A stretch of DNA of 64,000 nucleotides, taken from positions 83,218-147,217 of the forward strand of contig NZ_RQIT01000018.1 of assembly GCF_003837805.1 (NCBI RefSeq). Reading direction: 5' to 3'. The notes under the pieces were generated by a model that worked only from the letters and a program-made list of their open reading frames with translations, was not told the origin of the DNA and searched no databases. A program made the translations under genes and the position numbers. Shown one piece after another: positions 1 through 8,300 of this stretch. Position 1 is the stretch's first letter; every line of letters begins with the position of its first letter. The DNA is from Bradyrhizobium sp. RP6 (GTDB lineage: Bacteria > Pseudomonadota > Alphaproteobacteria > Rhizobiales > Xanthobacteraceae).

Positions 1-396
1 GGCGAAGGCGAGCGCTTCGGCATTGCCTTCGACGAAATCGACCCGGGTGTCGAGATGCTGCTTGGCGGCGCGTTCGCGGCCCACGGCCAGCATATTGGTG
101 TTGATGTCGCAGACGGTGGCATGGAAACCCGCGCCCGCGGCCTTGGCGGCGCGGAACGCGATGTCGCCGGTGCCACCGGCAACGTCGAGCAACGCGAACG
201 GCCGGTCGCCCCTGGGCGGGTCGAGCGCCGTGATCATGATGTCCTTCCAGACCCGGTGCAGGCCGCCGGACATCAGGTCGTTCATCAAGTCATAGCGCGA
301 CGCCACGCTGTGAAACACATCGTTCACCAGCGTCTGCTTGTCCCCCAGGGGAACGTCCCTGAAGCCAAAATGCGTGGTTTCGCCCGGCCGATCCAT
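1..396 (-). CDS. ubiE: Ubiquinone/menaquinone biosynthesis C-methyltransferase UbiE (5' part only)
   Basis: The first 132 codons of a minus-strand gene are present; the rest lies beyond base 1. The protein begins MDRPGETTHFGF and carries the class I methyltransferase motif LLDVAGGTGDIAFR at about residues 69-82, the SAM-binding loop. UbiE methylates the polyprenyl benzoquinol ring (and demethylmenaquinone) in respiratory quinone synthesis at the membrane. It is divergent from mutM, 81 bases away, an arrangement familiar in Rhizobiales. The ATG at 394-396 is the only in-frame start upstream of the conserved region that I see. Confidence 0.9.
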   Translation of the reverse strand, partial: MDRPGETTHFGFRDVPLGDKQTLVNDVFHSVASRYDLMNDLMSGGLHRVWKDIMITALDPPRGDRPFALLDVAGGTGDIAFRAAKAAGAGFHATVCDINTNMLAVGRERAAKQHLDTRVDFVEGNAEALAFA

Positions 397-477
397 TACT
401 CTGCTCCACGAGGCGGACCATAGCGCGGCCGCCGCAATGGCGCTATCACACCGCCCTCATAAGGTGAATGCCTGACC

Positions 478-1359
478 ATGCCTGAATTGCCAGAAGTCGA
501 GACCGTCCGCCGCGGGCTTCAGCCGGTGATGGAGGGCGCGAAAATCCTCGTTGCGGAGGCACGCCGGCCGGACTTGCGCTTCCCGTTTCAGCCGGACTTC
601 GTGGCCCGGCTCAAGGGGCAGGTCGTCACGGGCCTCGGCCGCCGTGCAAAATATCTCATGGCCGATCTCGCCTCCGGCGACGTTCTGCTGATGCATCTCG
701 GCATGTCGGGCTCGTTCCGTGTCATCAAGCCGGACAACGACACTCAGCCCGGCGAGTTTCATTATCCGCGGGCCAAGGATTCCACGCACGACCACGTGCT
801 GTTTCGGATGTCCTCCGGCGCCGACATCGTGTTCAACGATCCGCGCCGCTTCGGCTACATGAAAGTGATCGCGCGCAATGCGCTCGAAGACGAGCCGCTG
901 CTCCGCGGGCTCGGACCCGAGCCGCTCGGCAACGAATTCGACGCCGCGATGCTGGCGCGTTCCTGCGCCGGCAAGACCACCAGCCTGAAGGCCGCGCTGC
1001 TCGACCAGCGCGTCGTGGCAGGGCTCGGCAACATCTATGTCTGCGAGGCGCTGCATCGCTCGCATCTGTCGCCGCGCCGGATCGCCGCGACACTGTCGAC
1101 CAAGAAAGGCGAGCCGACGGACCATGCAACGCGACTGGTCGGCGCGATCCACACCGTGCTGAACGACGCCATAAAGGCCGGCGGCTCCAGCCTGCGCGAC
1201 CATCGCCAGACCTCGGGCGAGCTCGGCTATTTCCAGCATTCGTTCAAAGTCTACGATCGCGAAGGCGAGACGTGCACCACGCCGCGCTGCGGCGGCACGA
1301 TCAAGCGGTTCACGCAGAACGGCCGGTCGACCTTCTGGTGTCCGAAATGTCAGAAGTAA
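478..1359 (+). CDS. mutM: Formamidopyrimidine-DNA glycosylase (Fpg/MutM)
   Basis: Base-excision repair enzyme that removes 8-oxoguanine and formamidopyrimidines and nicks the abasic site. The 293-residue product starts MPELPEVETVRRGL, where Pro2 (after Met removal, the nucleophile) and Glu3 are catalytic. The lysine of GRRAKYL near residue 58 fits the conserved catalytic Lys. The C-terminus has the expected zinc finger, with cysteine pairs in CTTPRC and CPKC. Length is normal for the family (270-295). It is divergent from ubiE. The ATG directly precedes the invariant PELPEVE, so the start is secure. Confidence 0.96.
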   Translation: MPELPEVETVRRGLQPVMEGAKILVAEARRPDLRFPFQPDFVARLKGQVVTGLGRRAKYLMADLASGDVLLMHLGMSGSFRVIKPDNDTQPGEFHYPRAKDSTHDHVLFRMSSGADIVFNDPRRFGYMKVIARNALEDEPLLRGLGPEPLGNEFDAAMLARSCAGKTTSLKAALLDQRVVAGLGNIYVCEALHRSHLSPRRIAATLSTKKGEPTDHATRLVGAIHTVLNDAIKAGGSSLRDHRQTSGELGYFQHSFKVYDREGETCTTPRCGGTIKRFTQNGRSTFWCPKCQK

Positions 1360-1551
1360 TTATCAGGCTTGCCGCCGAGAGGCCTTGAGACTCGGCGAAT
1401 GTGACGACTCCACCAGTGACGGGAGGATAGAGCCTTCGCTACAAGGCGCGAGGCGAAGCAATCCGGCGGGGCTGGTGGCCGGACTGCTTCGTCGCTTGGC
1501 TCTTTCACCGAATGGCGAAGAGCCCGACTGTCGTCCGAGCGATTGCTCCGC
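1360..1551. repeat. Intergenic spacer with a decayed palindromic repeat
   Basis: No gene is seen between the convergent mutM and ParA genes. Bases about 1447-1497 read gaggcgaagcaatccgg, then a short spacer, then ccggactgcttcgtcgc. These are inverted arms like those of the repeat at 46182-46264, so this looks like a diverged copy of the same dispersed element. It could fold as a hairpin in either transcript. Confidence 0.5.
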
Positions 1552-2295
1552 TCAGGACGCCAGTGTCGTGGTCTCGTCCGCTGCAAGCTCGCTGGCGACG
1601 TGCAGCATGCCGTGCGCAGCCGAGATAACCTGGTCGATCAGCACATTGGTCGGGGCTTCGAGCTCCAGCCGGGTCTCGATCCAGCGCCAGAGGCCGCGGA
1701 TCTCGTCCGCCGACTTGCCGTTCGGCGCGAATTCGCTCACGGCAAGACCATTCGCCAGCGCGTCCTGATGGTCGTTGCGCATTGCGATCAGCGGACGTGC
1801 GAGCACGTCGGTGAGGTCGAGCGCGGCTTCCTCGGCGAGGGTGCTGGCGGCGTTGTCGATGCGCTGGCCACGGATCGGCGTCTGGTTCAGCACGAAGCTG
1901 TACGGCCGCTTCCAGGCGCGTGCGACGCTGAGCGTCGAGGCGGTCGCCTCGATGTCGGCGACGCTCGGGCGGGCCGGGATCAGGCAGAGGTCGGAATGGC
2001 GGATCGCGGCGGTGGTCGCGGCGCTGAGGCCGGCCGCGGTGTCGACGATCGCGAGCTGGAGGCCGCTGTCGGCGAGCATCTTCAGACGCGGCTCGATGTC
2101 GGCGGCGTGATAGATCGGCTCGACGACGAGATCGTCGGTGCTGCGGCGGCGCTGCCAGTTGGAGAGGGTGCCCTGCGGGTCGGTCTCGATCAGGCGAACG
2201 GTGAAGCCGGCCTGCTTGGCCGCCAGCGCGAGGCCGATGGCGAGCGTGCTCTTGCCGCTGCCGCCCTTTTGGGTGGCCAGTACGATCGTGTGCAT
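1552..2295 (-). CDS. ParA/MinD-family ATPase, orphan
   Basis: The 247-residue protein starts MHTIVLATQKGGSGKST, with a deviant Walker A (KGGSGKST) near residues 10-17, followed by the ParA switch segment IETDPQGTLSNW and the Walker B-like LAIVDTAAG. These are the marks of the ParA/Soj family of dimerising ATPases that move DNA or protein cargo on nucleoid or membrane. No ParB or parS site lies beside it, so it is probably not the chromosome-partition ParA; an accessory positioning role is possible but unproven. A good ribosome site (GGAT, about 9 bases before ATG) supports the start. Confidence 0.85.
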   Translation of the reverse strand: MHTIVLATQKGGSGKSTLAIGLALAAKQAGFTVRLIETDPQGTLSNWQRRRSTDDLVVEPIYHAADIEPRLKMLADSGLQLAIVDTAAGLSAATTAAIRHSDLCLIPARPSVADIEATASTLSVARAWKRPYSFVLNQTPIRGQRIDNAASTLAEEAALDLTDVLARPLIAMRNDHQDALANGLAVSEFAPNGKSADEIRGLWRWIETRLELEAPTNVLIDQVISAAHGMLHVASELAADETTTLAS

Positions 2296-2534
2296 TGAAG
2301 ATCAATCCTTTGGAGTTCTGGGTCAGGGATACGCCACGCGAACGTGCATCGCTTCTGGATGCTGAGCGCTTCTCGCTCAGGACGTGCCGGCCCGATCCAA
2401 AGGGGATCGCGGAGGTCCGAATCAACGGTAGCGATGATGGCGGAATCGCAAATGCCAGCGAATCCGTACCATTACCGGCTCCGTAGTCGTACGTGTGAGA
2501 GCGTCCGGGACACGAGATTGGAGTCGGCAGCGGC
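2296..2534. other. Spacer upstream of the ParA gene
   Basis: About 240 bases between the ParA gene and the downstream end of the next minus-strand gene. It must hold the ParA promoter, but I could not pick out a convincing -35/-10 pair. Nothing else is recognised. Confidence 0.4.
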
Positions 2535-3893
2535 CTACTTTCGGACGCAGATGACGCGCACGACCGCGGCCTTTGCATCGGTCGACGTGCCATTCGCGGT
2601 GACACCGTTCGCCTTCAGGAATCCGCGCACCGCCTCTGCGGAGACCATCATAGCCTGTGACGCCGGCACCGACGCCGCAGGTCCCGCGACCATTGCCGGC
2701 TTCAGCAAGGCCATGCCGGCGAATTTGCCGTCGGCGTCGATGGCAGGGCTGCCGGAGAATCCGATTGCCGGCGGCGGGGACAGTGCGGAAGCGCTCTGCG
2801 TGACCGCCGCTAGCGCAGCCTTGACGTTCGACACGCCGGCCGCACCGCCTTGGCTCTGCGGATCGGCGATGCCGACGATGTCGACGTTCGCCTTCGCTGC
2901 GCCGCCGGCGAGGCTGAGCGGCTTCAGGCCGCGGGCGCCGTAGATGTGCAGGAGCGCGAGATCATTCCCCTTGTCCTCGGCGAGACGGTCGGCGCTGCCA
3001 TGACCGGCGATGGTGATTGCGAGGCAGCCATCGGTGACGAGGCGATCGGTGACGATCGCACCGTCGTCGCTGACGACGATGCCGGTGCCATATTCGACGG
3101 TCTTGCGCGGCGGCGGCCCGGCCAGCGGTCCGGACGGAAATGCATTGAACGCGCTCGACATCGCGATCACCACCGGCTCGACCGTGTTCTCCGTCGCCTG
3201 GTCGTAGAGGATCGTCATGGTGCGGACTTCGTCACCCTTGAAGGTGCCACGCACGTAAAATTTCTTCAGGCCCTGCAATCCCGACAGCACGAAGAAGTCG
3301 GGCTTCACCACGGTGTAATCGACCTTGCGCCCGGACGGCTCCTTCTCCAGGTCGGCGAGCCTTGCCGAGGTCGGGTTCACCTCCTTGCGCCGGCTGAGCA
3401 GCACCTGCACGGTTCCGGTCGGCGAGGTCCATTTCGAGCCGTTGGCGTCGCTTGCCTGCTGCGGCACCAGCTTCGTGGGAATACCGAGCCGGGCGCCGCT
3501 GGTCGGCTCCGTCACGATCTTCCAGCCGACGCTCTCCTGCTTCTTTCGGGCCGCCTCGGCGAGTGTGGCGCGTTCCTGCGGATTGAGCACACCGGTCGGC
3601 TTGCCGCCCTTGGCCTTCTGGTACTCCTTGATGGCGTTGACCATGCGTTCGCTGGTGTCGCCGGTGATGGCGCCGTTATATTGGCCGACCCAGGCGAGGT
3701 CGGACTGGAGCGACAGCCGCTCCGCTTTTGCCATGGCATCGGCCGTCGCTGACGGCGTCTGCATCGCGGGAGGCCGGACCGGAACGGTCTGAACCGTCTT
3801 CGGGTTGGTGCCGCGGACCTGTGGCGCCGTCATCTGCGCGTGCGCGCCCGTGGCGGCCGCGAACATCAGTGTTGCCGCAAGCATCGATCTCAT
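2535..3893 (-). CDS. Exported trypsin-like protein with peptidoglycan-binding-like domain, probably inactive as a protease
   Basis: The start chosen is the ATG at 3891-3893, giving a clean signal peptide ending GAHA (residues 16-19). A longer frame to 3956 would put 21 odd residues before it. A helical segment near residues 50-100 (NGAITGDTSERMVNAIKEYQ) resembles a peptidoglycan-binding PG_binding_1 repeat. The C-terminal half has a trypsin/HtrA layout: GTGIVVSDDGAIVTD, then NDLALLHI holding the Asp, then GFSGSPAI holding the Ser. The catalytic His position (TNNH in HtrA) reads TDRL, so the triad is broken. It may be a periplasmic binding pseudoprotease. Function unknown. Confidence 0.75.
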   Translation of the reverse strand: MRSMLAATLMFAAATGAHAQMTAPQVRGTNPKTVQTVPVRPPAMQTPSATADAMAKAERLSLQSDLAWVGQYNGAITGDTSERMVNAIKEYQKAKGGKPTGVLNPQERATLAEAARKKQESVGWKIVTEPTSGARLGIPTKLVPQQASDANGSKWTSPTGTVQVLLSRRKEVNPTSARLADLEKEPSGRKVDYTVVKPDFFVLSGLQGLKKFYVRGTFKGDEVRTMTILYDQATENTVEPVVIAMSSAFNAFPSGPLAGPPPRKTVEYGTGIVVSDDGAIVTDRLVTDGCLAITIAGHGSADRLAEDKGNDLALLHIYGARGLKPLSLAGGAAKANVDIVGIADPQSQGGAAGVSNVKAALAAVTQSASALSPPPAIGFSGSPAIDADGKFAGMALLKPAMVAGPAASVPASQAMMVSAEAVRGFLKANGVTANGTSTDAKAAVVRVICVRK

Positions 3894-3999
3894 GACAAAT
3901 CCAGCCAGCCCATTGAACGCCACGCCATTGAAGCACATCTCGTTGGTCGCGAACAATGTTGCGGTGGTTCAGGTTTGACAGGAGCCGCGAACTCAAGTC

Positions 4000-4107
4000 C
4001 TCATCCCGAGGAGCGGCCTCTAGGCCGCGTTTCGAAGGATGGCCACGGGCGAGATCGGGGCCTTCATGGTTCGAGACGCGCGTTCCGCGCTCCTCACCAT
4101 GAGGAGT
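4000..4107. repeat. Dispersed palindromic repeat (ctcatcccgaggagcg type)
   Basis: Two inverted arms flank a short centre: ctcatcccgaggagcgg ... gcgtttcgaaggatgg on the left, and catggttcgagacgcgcg ... cgctcctcaccatgaggag on the right. The arms are imperfect reverse complements. Elements like this are scattered between genes in Bradyrhizobium and Rhodopseudomonas genomes. It ends 18 bases before the ATG of the MoeB/ThiF-type gene, so that gene's 5' leader is mostly repeat. Confidence 0.7.
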
Positions 4108-4124
4108 GAGAGGAATGTAGGACG

Positions 4125-4928
4125 ATGCTGAGCCCGGACGAACTCGAACGCTATGCCCGTCATATCGTGCTGCGCGATGTCGGCGGTCCCGGACAGGCCG
4201 CGTTGAAACGGGCCTCCGTGCTGGTGATCGGCGCCGGCGGGCTCGGCGCGCCCGCGCTGATGTATCTGGCTGCCGCCGGCATCGGCACGCTCGGTGTGGT
4301 CGACGACGACGTGGTGTCGTTGTCCAATCTGCAGCGTCAGGTGATTCATACGACGCCCGATATCGGCCGCCACAAGGTCGAGAGCGCGGCAGAGCGGATC
4401 TCGGCGCTCAATCCGCATGTCCGCTTCGTCGGTCATGCCACTTGGCTCAACGCCGACAATGCGCTCAGCCTGATCGGCGACTACGACCTCGTGCTCGACG
4501 GCTCCGATAATTTCTCGACGCGCTATCTGGTCTCCGACGCCTGTTTCTTCGCCAAGCGGCCGCTGATCACGGCGGCGCTCGGTACCTTCGACGGCTCGCT
4601 CACCACCATCCGCGCGCACGAGACGAACGAGCAGGGCGAATTCAATCCGACCTATCGCTGCCTGTTTCCCGAGGCGCCGCCGCCCGGCACGGTGCCTGCC
4701 TGTGCGGAGGCCGGCGTCATGGGGGCGCTCGCGGGCGTGCTCGGCTCGATGATGGCGCTGGAGGCGATCCGCGAGATCGTCGGCTTCGGCGACGGCCTCG
4801 TCGGCCGTCTCCTGATGATCGACGCACGCGCGATGCGCTTCGAGACGCTGCGCTATTCCCGCGATCCGGCCAATCCGCTCAACGGCGATGGGCCTGTGTT
4901 CGAGGATCTCGGCGTCCATCGCACCTGA
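4125..4928 (+). CDS. moeB: MoeB/ThiF/HesA-family sulfur-carrier adenylyltransferase
   Basis: An E1-like enzyme that adenylates the C-terminal Gly-Gly of a small sulfur carrier such as MoaD or ThiS. The 267-residue protein has the nucleotide loop GAGGLGAP (about residues 38-45), LVLDGSDNFSTRY for the Asp that contacts Mg-ATP, and the catalytic-loop Cys in VPACAEAGV. Three of the four zinc cysteines known from E. coli MoeB are missing: the first pair reads TYRC and the second site reads ANPLNG instead of CxxC. MoeB is the usual annotation, but the true partner (MoaD, ThiS or another) cannot be told from here. Confidence 0.85.
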   Translation: MLSPDELERYARHIVLRDVGGPGQAALKRASVLVIGAGGLGAPALMYLAAAGIGTLGVVDDDVVSLSNLQRQVIHTTPDIGRHKVESAAERISALNPHVRFVGHATWLNADNALSLIGDYDLVLDGSDNFSTRYLVSDACFFAKRPLITAALGTFDGSLTTIRAHETNEQGEFNPTYRCLFPEAPPPGTVPACAEAGVMGALAGVLGSMMALEAIREIVGFGDGLVGRLLMIDARAMRFETLRYSRDPANPLNGDGPVFEDLGVHRT

Positions 4929-4937
4929 TTGCCGCCG

Positions 4938-5945
4938 TTACCTCGTGGCCGGTTTCTCGCTGTCGAGATGCGCCATCTGTTCGGCCGCGTAACGCGTGCC
5001 GGAAGCGACATCCGGCGGGAAGGCTTTTGCCAGCGCTGCGAGATGAGCTTGCGTCAGCGTCACCTTGGTTGCGCCGAGCGCTTCGTCGAGACGGTTGCGG
5101 GTGCGGGCGCCGATCAGCGGCACGATCTCCCGGCCCTGCGCCGCCACCCAGGCGATTGCGACTTGCGCCGGCGTTGCGCCGACGTCATTCGCGATCTTGC
5201 GCAGCGACTCGACCAGCGCGAGATTGGCCTCGAGGTTCGCGCCCTGGAAGCGCGGCGTCATCAGCCGGTAGTCCTTGCCGGCCTTGCCTGAATCCTTCGA
5301 CCAGTGACCGCTGATCAGGCCGCGCGCCAGGACGCCGTAGGCAGTGATACCGATGCCGAGCTCGCGGCAGGTCTTGAGGATGTCGCGTTCGATGCCACGC
5401 TCGATCAGCGAATATTCGATCTGGAGGTCGGCGATCGGATGCACCGCATGCGCGCGGCGGATGGTGTCGGAGCCGACCTCGGACAGGCCGATATGCCTGA
5501 CGTAGCCGGCCTTCACGAGATCGGCGAGGCCGCCGATGGTGTCTTCGATGGGAACGTTCGGATCGAGGCGCGCCGGGCGATAGATGTCGACATGGTCGGT
5601 GCCGAGCCGCTGGAGCGAATAGGCGAGGAAGTTCTTGGTTGCGGCTGGCCGGCAGTCCATGCCGATGAAATCGCCGACGGGGCCGCGCAGCGCCCCGAAC
5701 TTGACGCTGATCCGCACCTTTTCGCGTGAAACGACCTTGAGTGCCTCCCGGATCAGCATTTCATTGTGGCCCATGGCGTAGAAATCGCCGGTGTCGAGCA
5801 GCGTGATGCCCGCATCGAGCGCCGCATGGATGGTGGCGATGCTCTCGCCGCGATCGGAAGGACCATAGGCGTCGGACATGGCCATGCAGCCGAGACCGAG
5901 GCTTGAGACGGTGGGGCCGGTTGAACCGAGTGTGCGCTGTTCCAT
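4938..5945 (-). CDS. Aldo/keto reductase
   Basis: An NADPH-dependent TIM-barrel oxidoreductase of 335 residues. It begins MEQRTLGSTGPTVSSLGLGC, typical of the YajO/AKR13-like group, with the catalytic Asp and Tyr in LLDTGDFYAMG and the Lys in ISVKFGA. The usual His of the tetrad lies in a segment reading IYRPARLDPNVP, a form that I recall in this subgroup. GAGGAGA is spaced correctly before the ATG. It is divergent from a LysR regulator 115 bases away, which probably controls it. Substrate unknown. Confidence 0.9.
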   Translation of the reverse strand: MEQRTLGSTGPTVSSLGLGCMAMSDAYGPSDRGESIATIHAALDAGITLLDTGDFYAMGHNEMLIREALKVVSREKVRISVKFGALRGPVGDFIGMDCRPAATKNFLAYSLQRLGTDHVDIYRPARLDPNVPIEDTIGGLADLVKAGYVRHIGLSEVGSDTIRRAHAVHPIADLQIEYSLIERGIERDILKTCRELGIGITAYGVLARGLISGHWSKDSGKAGKDYRLMTPRFQGANLEANLALVESLRKIANDVGATPAQVAIAWVAAQGREIVPLIGARTRNRLDEALGATKVTLTQAHLAALAKAFPPDVASGTRYAAEQMAHLDSEKPATR

Positions 5946-6041
5946 GTTGGCTCTCCTCGAAGGCGGCGGCTGAACGCCGCGTCACGAGGACGGATATGCG
6001 CCCGACCGATTGGGCCGATAAGCTGGACAATCCGGAATGGC

Positions 6042-6061
6042 TTGTTCACATTAGCGAACAA
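6042..6061. promoter_or_regulatory. Perfect dyad operator candidate, TTGTTC-N8-GAACAA
   Basis: The sequence ttgttc acattagc gaacaa is a perfect 6+6 inverted repeat inside the divergent aldo/keto reductase-LysR spacer. Its last base is the first base of the LysR start codon. Size and symmetry fit a LysR-type binding site, and the position would let the regulator block its own transcription. Confidence 0.55.
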
Positions 6062-6972
6062 TGGCCGAGCCTGACCTGCGCGATCTCGATGTCTTCGTGG
6101 CGGTCGCCCGCACCCGTAATTTCCGGCGCGCGGCGGTCGAAATTCGCGTGTCTGTGTCGAGCCTTAGCCAGCGGCTCCGGGACCTGGAGGAGCGCCTCGG
6201 CGTCCGCCTTGTGAACCGCACCACGCGCAGCGTCGCGCTGACCGAGGCGGGCGAATTGCTGCTGTCGCGCGTTGCTCCGGCGTTGCGCGATGTCGGCGAT
6301 GCCCTGGATCAGGTCCGCGGTCTGCGCGAGGTCGCCTCGGGGCGCCTGCGCATCAACGCACCGCCGCCGGCGGTCGATCTGGTGCTGGCGCCGATGGTCG
6401 GGCCATTTCTCGCGGCGCATCCGCAGGTCGATCTCGACATCGTTTCCGAGAGCGGATTCGTCGACATCGTCAGTGCCGGCTTTGATGCCGGCGTGCGCTA
6501 TGGCGAACACCTCGCGCAGGACATGGTGGCGATTCCGCTGAGTGGTCCGCAGCACTATGCCGTCGTCGCCTCGCCTGCGTACCTCGCGCGGCGCGGCAGG
6601 CCGAAGCATCCGAAGGATCTTCTCGATCACGACTGCATCCGCGCCCGCTACTCCAGTGGCGTCATGAACGATTGGGAGTTCGAGAAGAACGGCCAGATCG
6701 TGAAGGTCGATCCGCCGGCCAAGCTGATCTCGACCAATATGGGCCTTGCCATGCGCGCCGCGCTCGACGGCGTCGGCATATGGGCGACGCTCGACGGCTA
6801 TGTCGGCGATGCCGTCAAATCGGGAACGCTCGTCAGGCTGATGGAAGATTGGTGCGAGCCGTTTCCCGGACCGTTCCTGTACTATGCGAGCCGACGCCAG
6901 GTGCCGCCTGCGCTTCGTGCGTTCATCGATTTCGTCGCGGACTGGCGCAAGCGCAAAGGGCGCGGGACGTAA
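6061..6972 (+). CDS. LysR-family transcriptional regulator
   Basis: 303 residues. The N-terminal winged helix-turn-helix spans about residues 5-65 (FVAVARTRNFRRAA, then VSVSSLSQRLRDLEERLGVRL). The C-terminal periplasmic-binding-like effector domain begins GRLRINAPPPAVDLVLAPM and belongs to the CrgA/AphB-like subgroup, as LISTNMGLAMRAALDGVGI shows. It is divergent from the aldo/keto reductase, the standard layout for a LysR regulator and its target, and a dyad overlaps its start codon. The effector is unknown. Confidence 0.92.
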   Translation: MAEPDLRDLDVFVAVARTRNFRRAAVEIRVSVSSLSQRLRDLEERLGVRLVNRTTRSVALTEAGELLLSRVAPALRDVGDALDQVRGLREVASGRLRINAPPPAVDLVLAPMVGPFLAAHPQVDLDIVSESGFVDIVSAGFDAGVRYGEHLAQDMVAIPLSGPQHYAVVASPAYLARRGRPKHPKDLLDHDCIRARYSSGVMNDWEFEKNGQIVKVDPPAKLISTNMGLAMRAALDGVGIWATLDGYVGDAVKSGTLVRLMEDWCEPFPGPFLYYASRRQVPPALRAFIDFVADWRKRKGRGT

Positions 6973-6975
6973 GCC

Positions 6976-7977
6976 TCAGAGCATGCTCGGCAGCACGCGA
7001 TCCGGCGGCTTGTGGGCATCGAGGAAGGTGCGGATGTTGATGATCACCTTCTCGCCCATCTCGACGCGGCCTTCGATCGTGGCCGAGCCCATATGCGGCA
7101 ACAGCGTCACCTTGCCGGCTCTGGCGAGCCGCACCAGCTTCGGGTTGACCGCGGGCTCGTGCTCGTAGACGTCGAGGCCGGCGCCGGCAATCTCGCCGCC
7201 TTCGATCAGCTTGATCAGCGTGTCCTCGTCGGTCACCTCGCCGCGCGCGGTGTTGACGATGTAGGCGTCCTTGCGGATCAGCTTCAGCCGCCGCGCCGAG
7301 AGCAGATGATAGGTCGCCGGCGTGTGCGGACAGTTCACCGAGATGATGTCCATCCGCGCCAGCATCTGGTCGAGGCTTTCCCAGTAGGTCGCGCCAAGCT
7401 CTTCGGCGATAACAGGAGCGACGGGACGGCGGTTGTGATAGTGGATCTGAAGGCCGAAAGCGCGCGCGCGGCGCGCCACTGCCTGGCCGATGCGGCCCAT
7501 GCCGATGATGCCCAGACGCTTGCCGCCGATGCGGTGGCCGAGCATCCACGTCGGCGACCAGCCCGCCCAGGGCTTTCCTTCGGTCAGGATCGAGGCGCCT
7601 TCGATCATCCGCCTGGGCACTGCGAGGATCAGCGCCATGGTCATGTCAGCGGTGTCTTCGGTCAGAACCTTCGGCGTATTGGTGACGGTGATGCCGCGGG
7701 CATGGGCGGCCACGACGTCGATATTGTCGACGCCATTGCCGAAATTGGCGATCAGGCGGAGCTTGCAGTCGGGCTGGTTGACGATATCGGCGCTGATGTG
7801 ATCGGTCACGGTCGGAACCAGCACGTCGGCGGTGCGCGCAGCTTCCGCGATCTGCTCGGCCGACATCGGCGTGTCCTCGAGATTGATCCGCGCGTCGAAC
7901 AGCTCGCGCATTCGCGTTTCGATCGAATCCGGCAGCTTGCGCGTCACCACGACGAGGGGCTTTTTCTTCACCGACAT
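6976..7977 (-). CDS. D-2-hydroxyacid dehydrogenase (glyoxylate/hydroxypyruvate reductase type)
   Basis: NAD(P)-dependent reduction of 2-oxo acids to D-2-hydroxy acids; glyoxylate is the likeliest substrate. The 333-residue protein shows the Rossmann motif LGIIGMGRIGQAVARRA (about residues 154-170), the catalytic Arg in NTARGE, the Glu in DVYEHEP and the His in LLPHMGSAT. GAGCAGGA precedes the ATG. The gene runs tail to tail with the LysR gene with 3 bases between. Family assignment is firm; the exact substrate is inferred. Confidence 0.92.
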   Translation of the reverse strand: MSVKKKPLVVVTRKLPDSIETRMRELFDARINLEDTPMSAEQIAEAARTADVLVPTVTDHISADIVNQPDCKLRLIANFGNGVDNIDVVAAHARGITVTNTPKVLTEDTADMTMALILAVPRRMIEGASILTEGKPWAGWSPTWMLGHRIGGKRLGIIGMGRIGQAVARRARAFGLQIHYHNRRPVAPVIAEELGATYWESLDQMLARMDIISVNCPHTPATYHLLSARRLKLIRKDAYIVNTARGEVTDEDTLIKLIEGGEIAGAGLDVYEHEPAVNPKLVRLARAGKVTLLPHMGSATIEGRVEMGEKVIINIRTFLDAHKPPDRVLPSML

Positions 7978-8300
7978 GTCCTGCTCTCATGAGGCGTCGC
8001 GGGCCGCCTCTGTCGCCAAAGGCAGGTCGTTGAGGCCTCATTAACCCGGTTGTTCGACACTGCCCTTGCCGTGTCCGTCCCCGGCGCTTCCTCCAAGCTC
8101 TCCCGACATTTCCGGCCGGAAAATCGGGGCAAACTGGTTGTTCAAGTGCCCGTCCTCTCTAGCAGAAGGCCGGGCCAAGACAAGAAGCACGGGCCAGGGT
8201 TGGAACCCGCGTGGGGCGGGGAGAAGGGGCAGACGCGGCAGGGTTTTGGAGTTTGGGGTGAGGATCCGGTTTGGCCGGGTCTTCGACAGGAGACGGGTTG
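7978..8300. other. Spacer upstream of the SH3-domain gene
   Basis: About 320 bases between divergent genes. It must hold promoters for both, but no clear -35/-10 or operator stands out. Bases 8200-8280 are purine-rich on the plus strand. The only confident signal is the AGGAG at 8288-8292 that serves the SH3 gene. Short open frames here show no coding character. Confidence 0.4.

Noticed and set aside
3957..4124. A promoter element of the moeB gene in the palindrome
   Set aside because: The symmetric sequence matches a dispersed repeat rather than a -35/-10 pair; it may carry a promoter, but none is visible.
8050..8300. A small protein gene upstream of the SH3 protein
   Set aside because: The open frames overlap in several frames, lack a ribosome site and have no recognisable composition.
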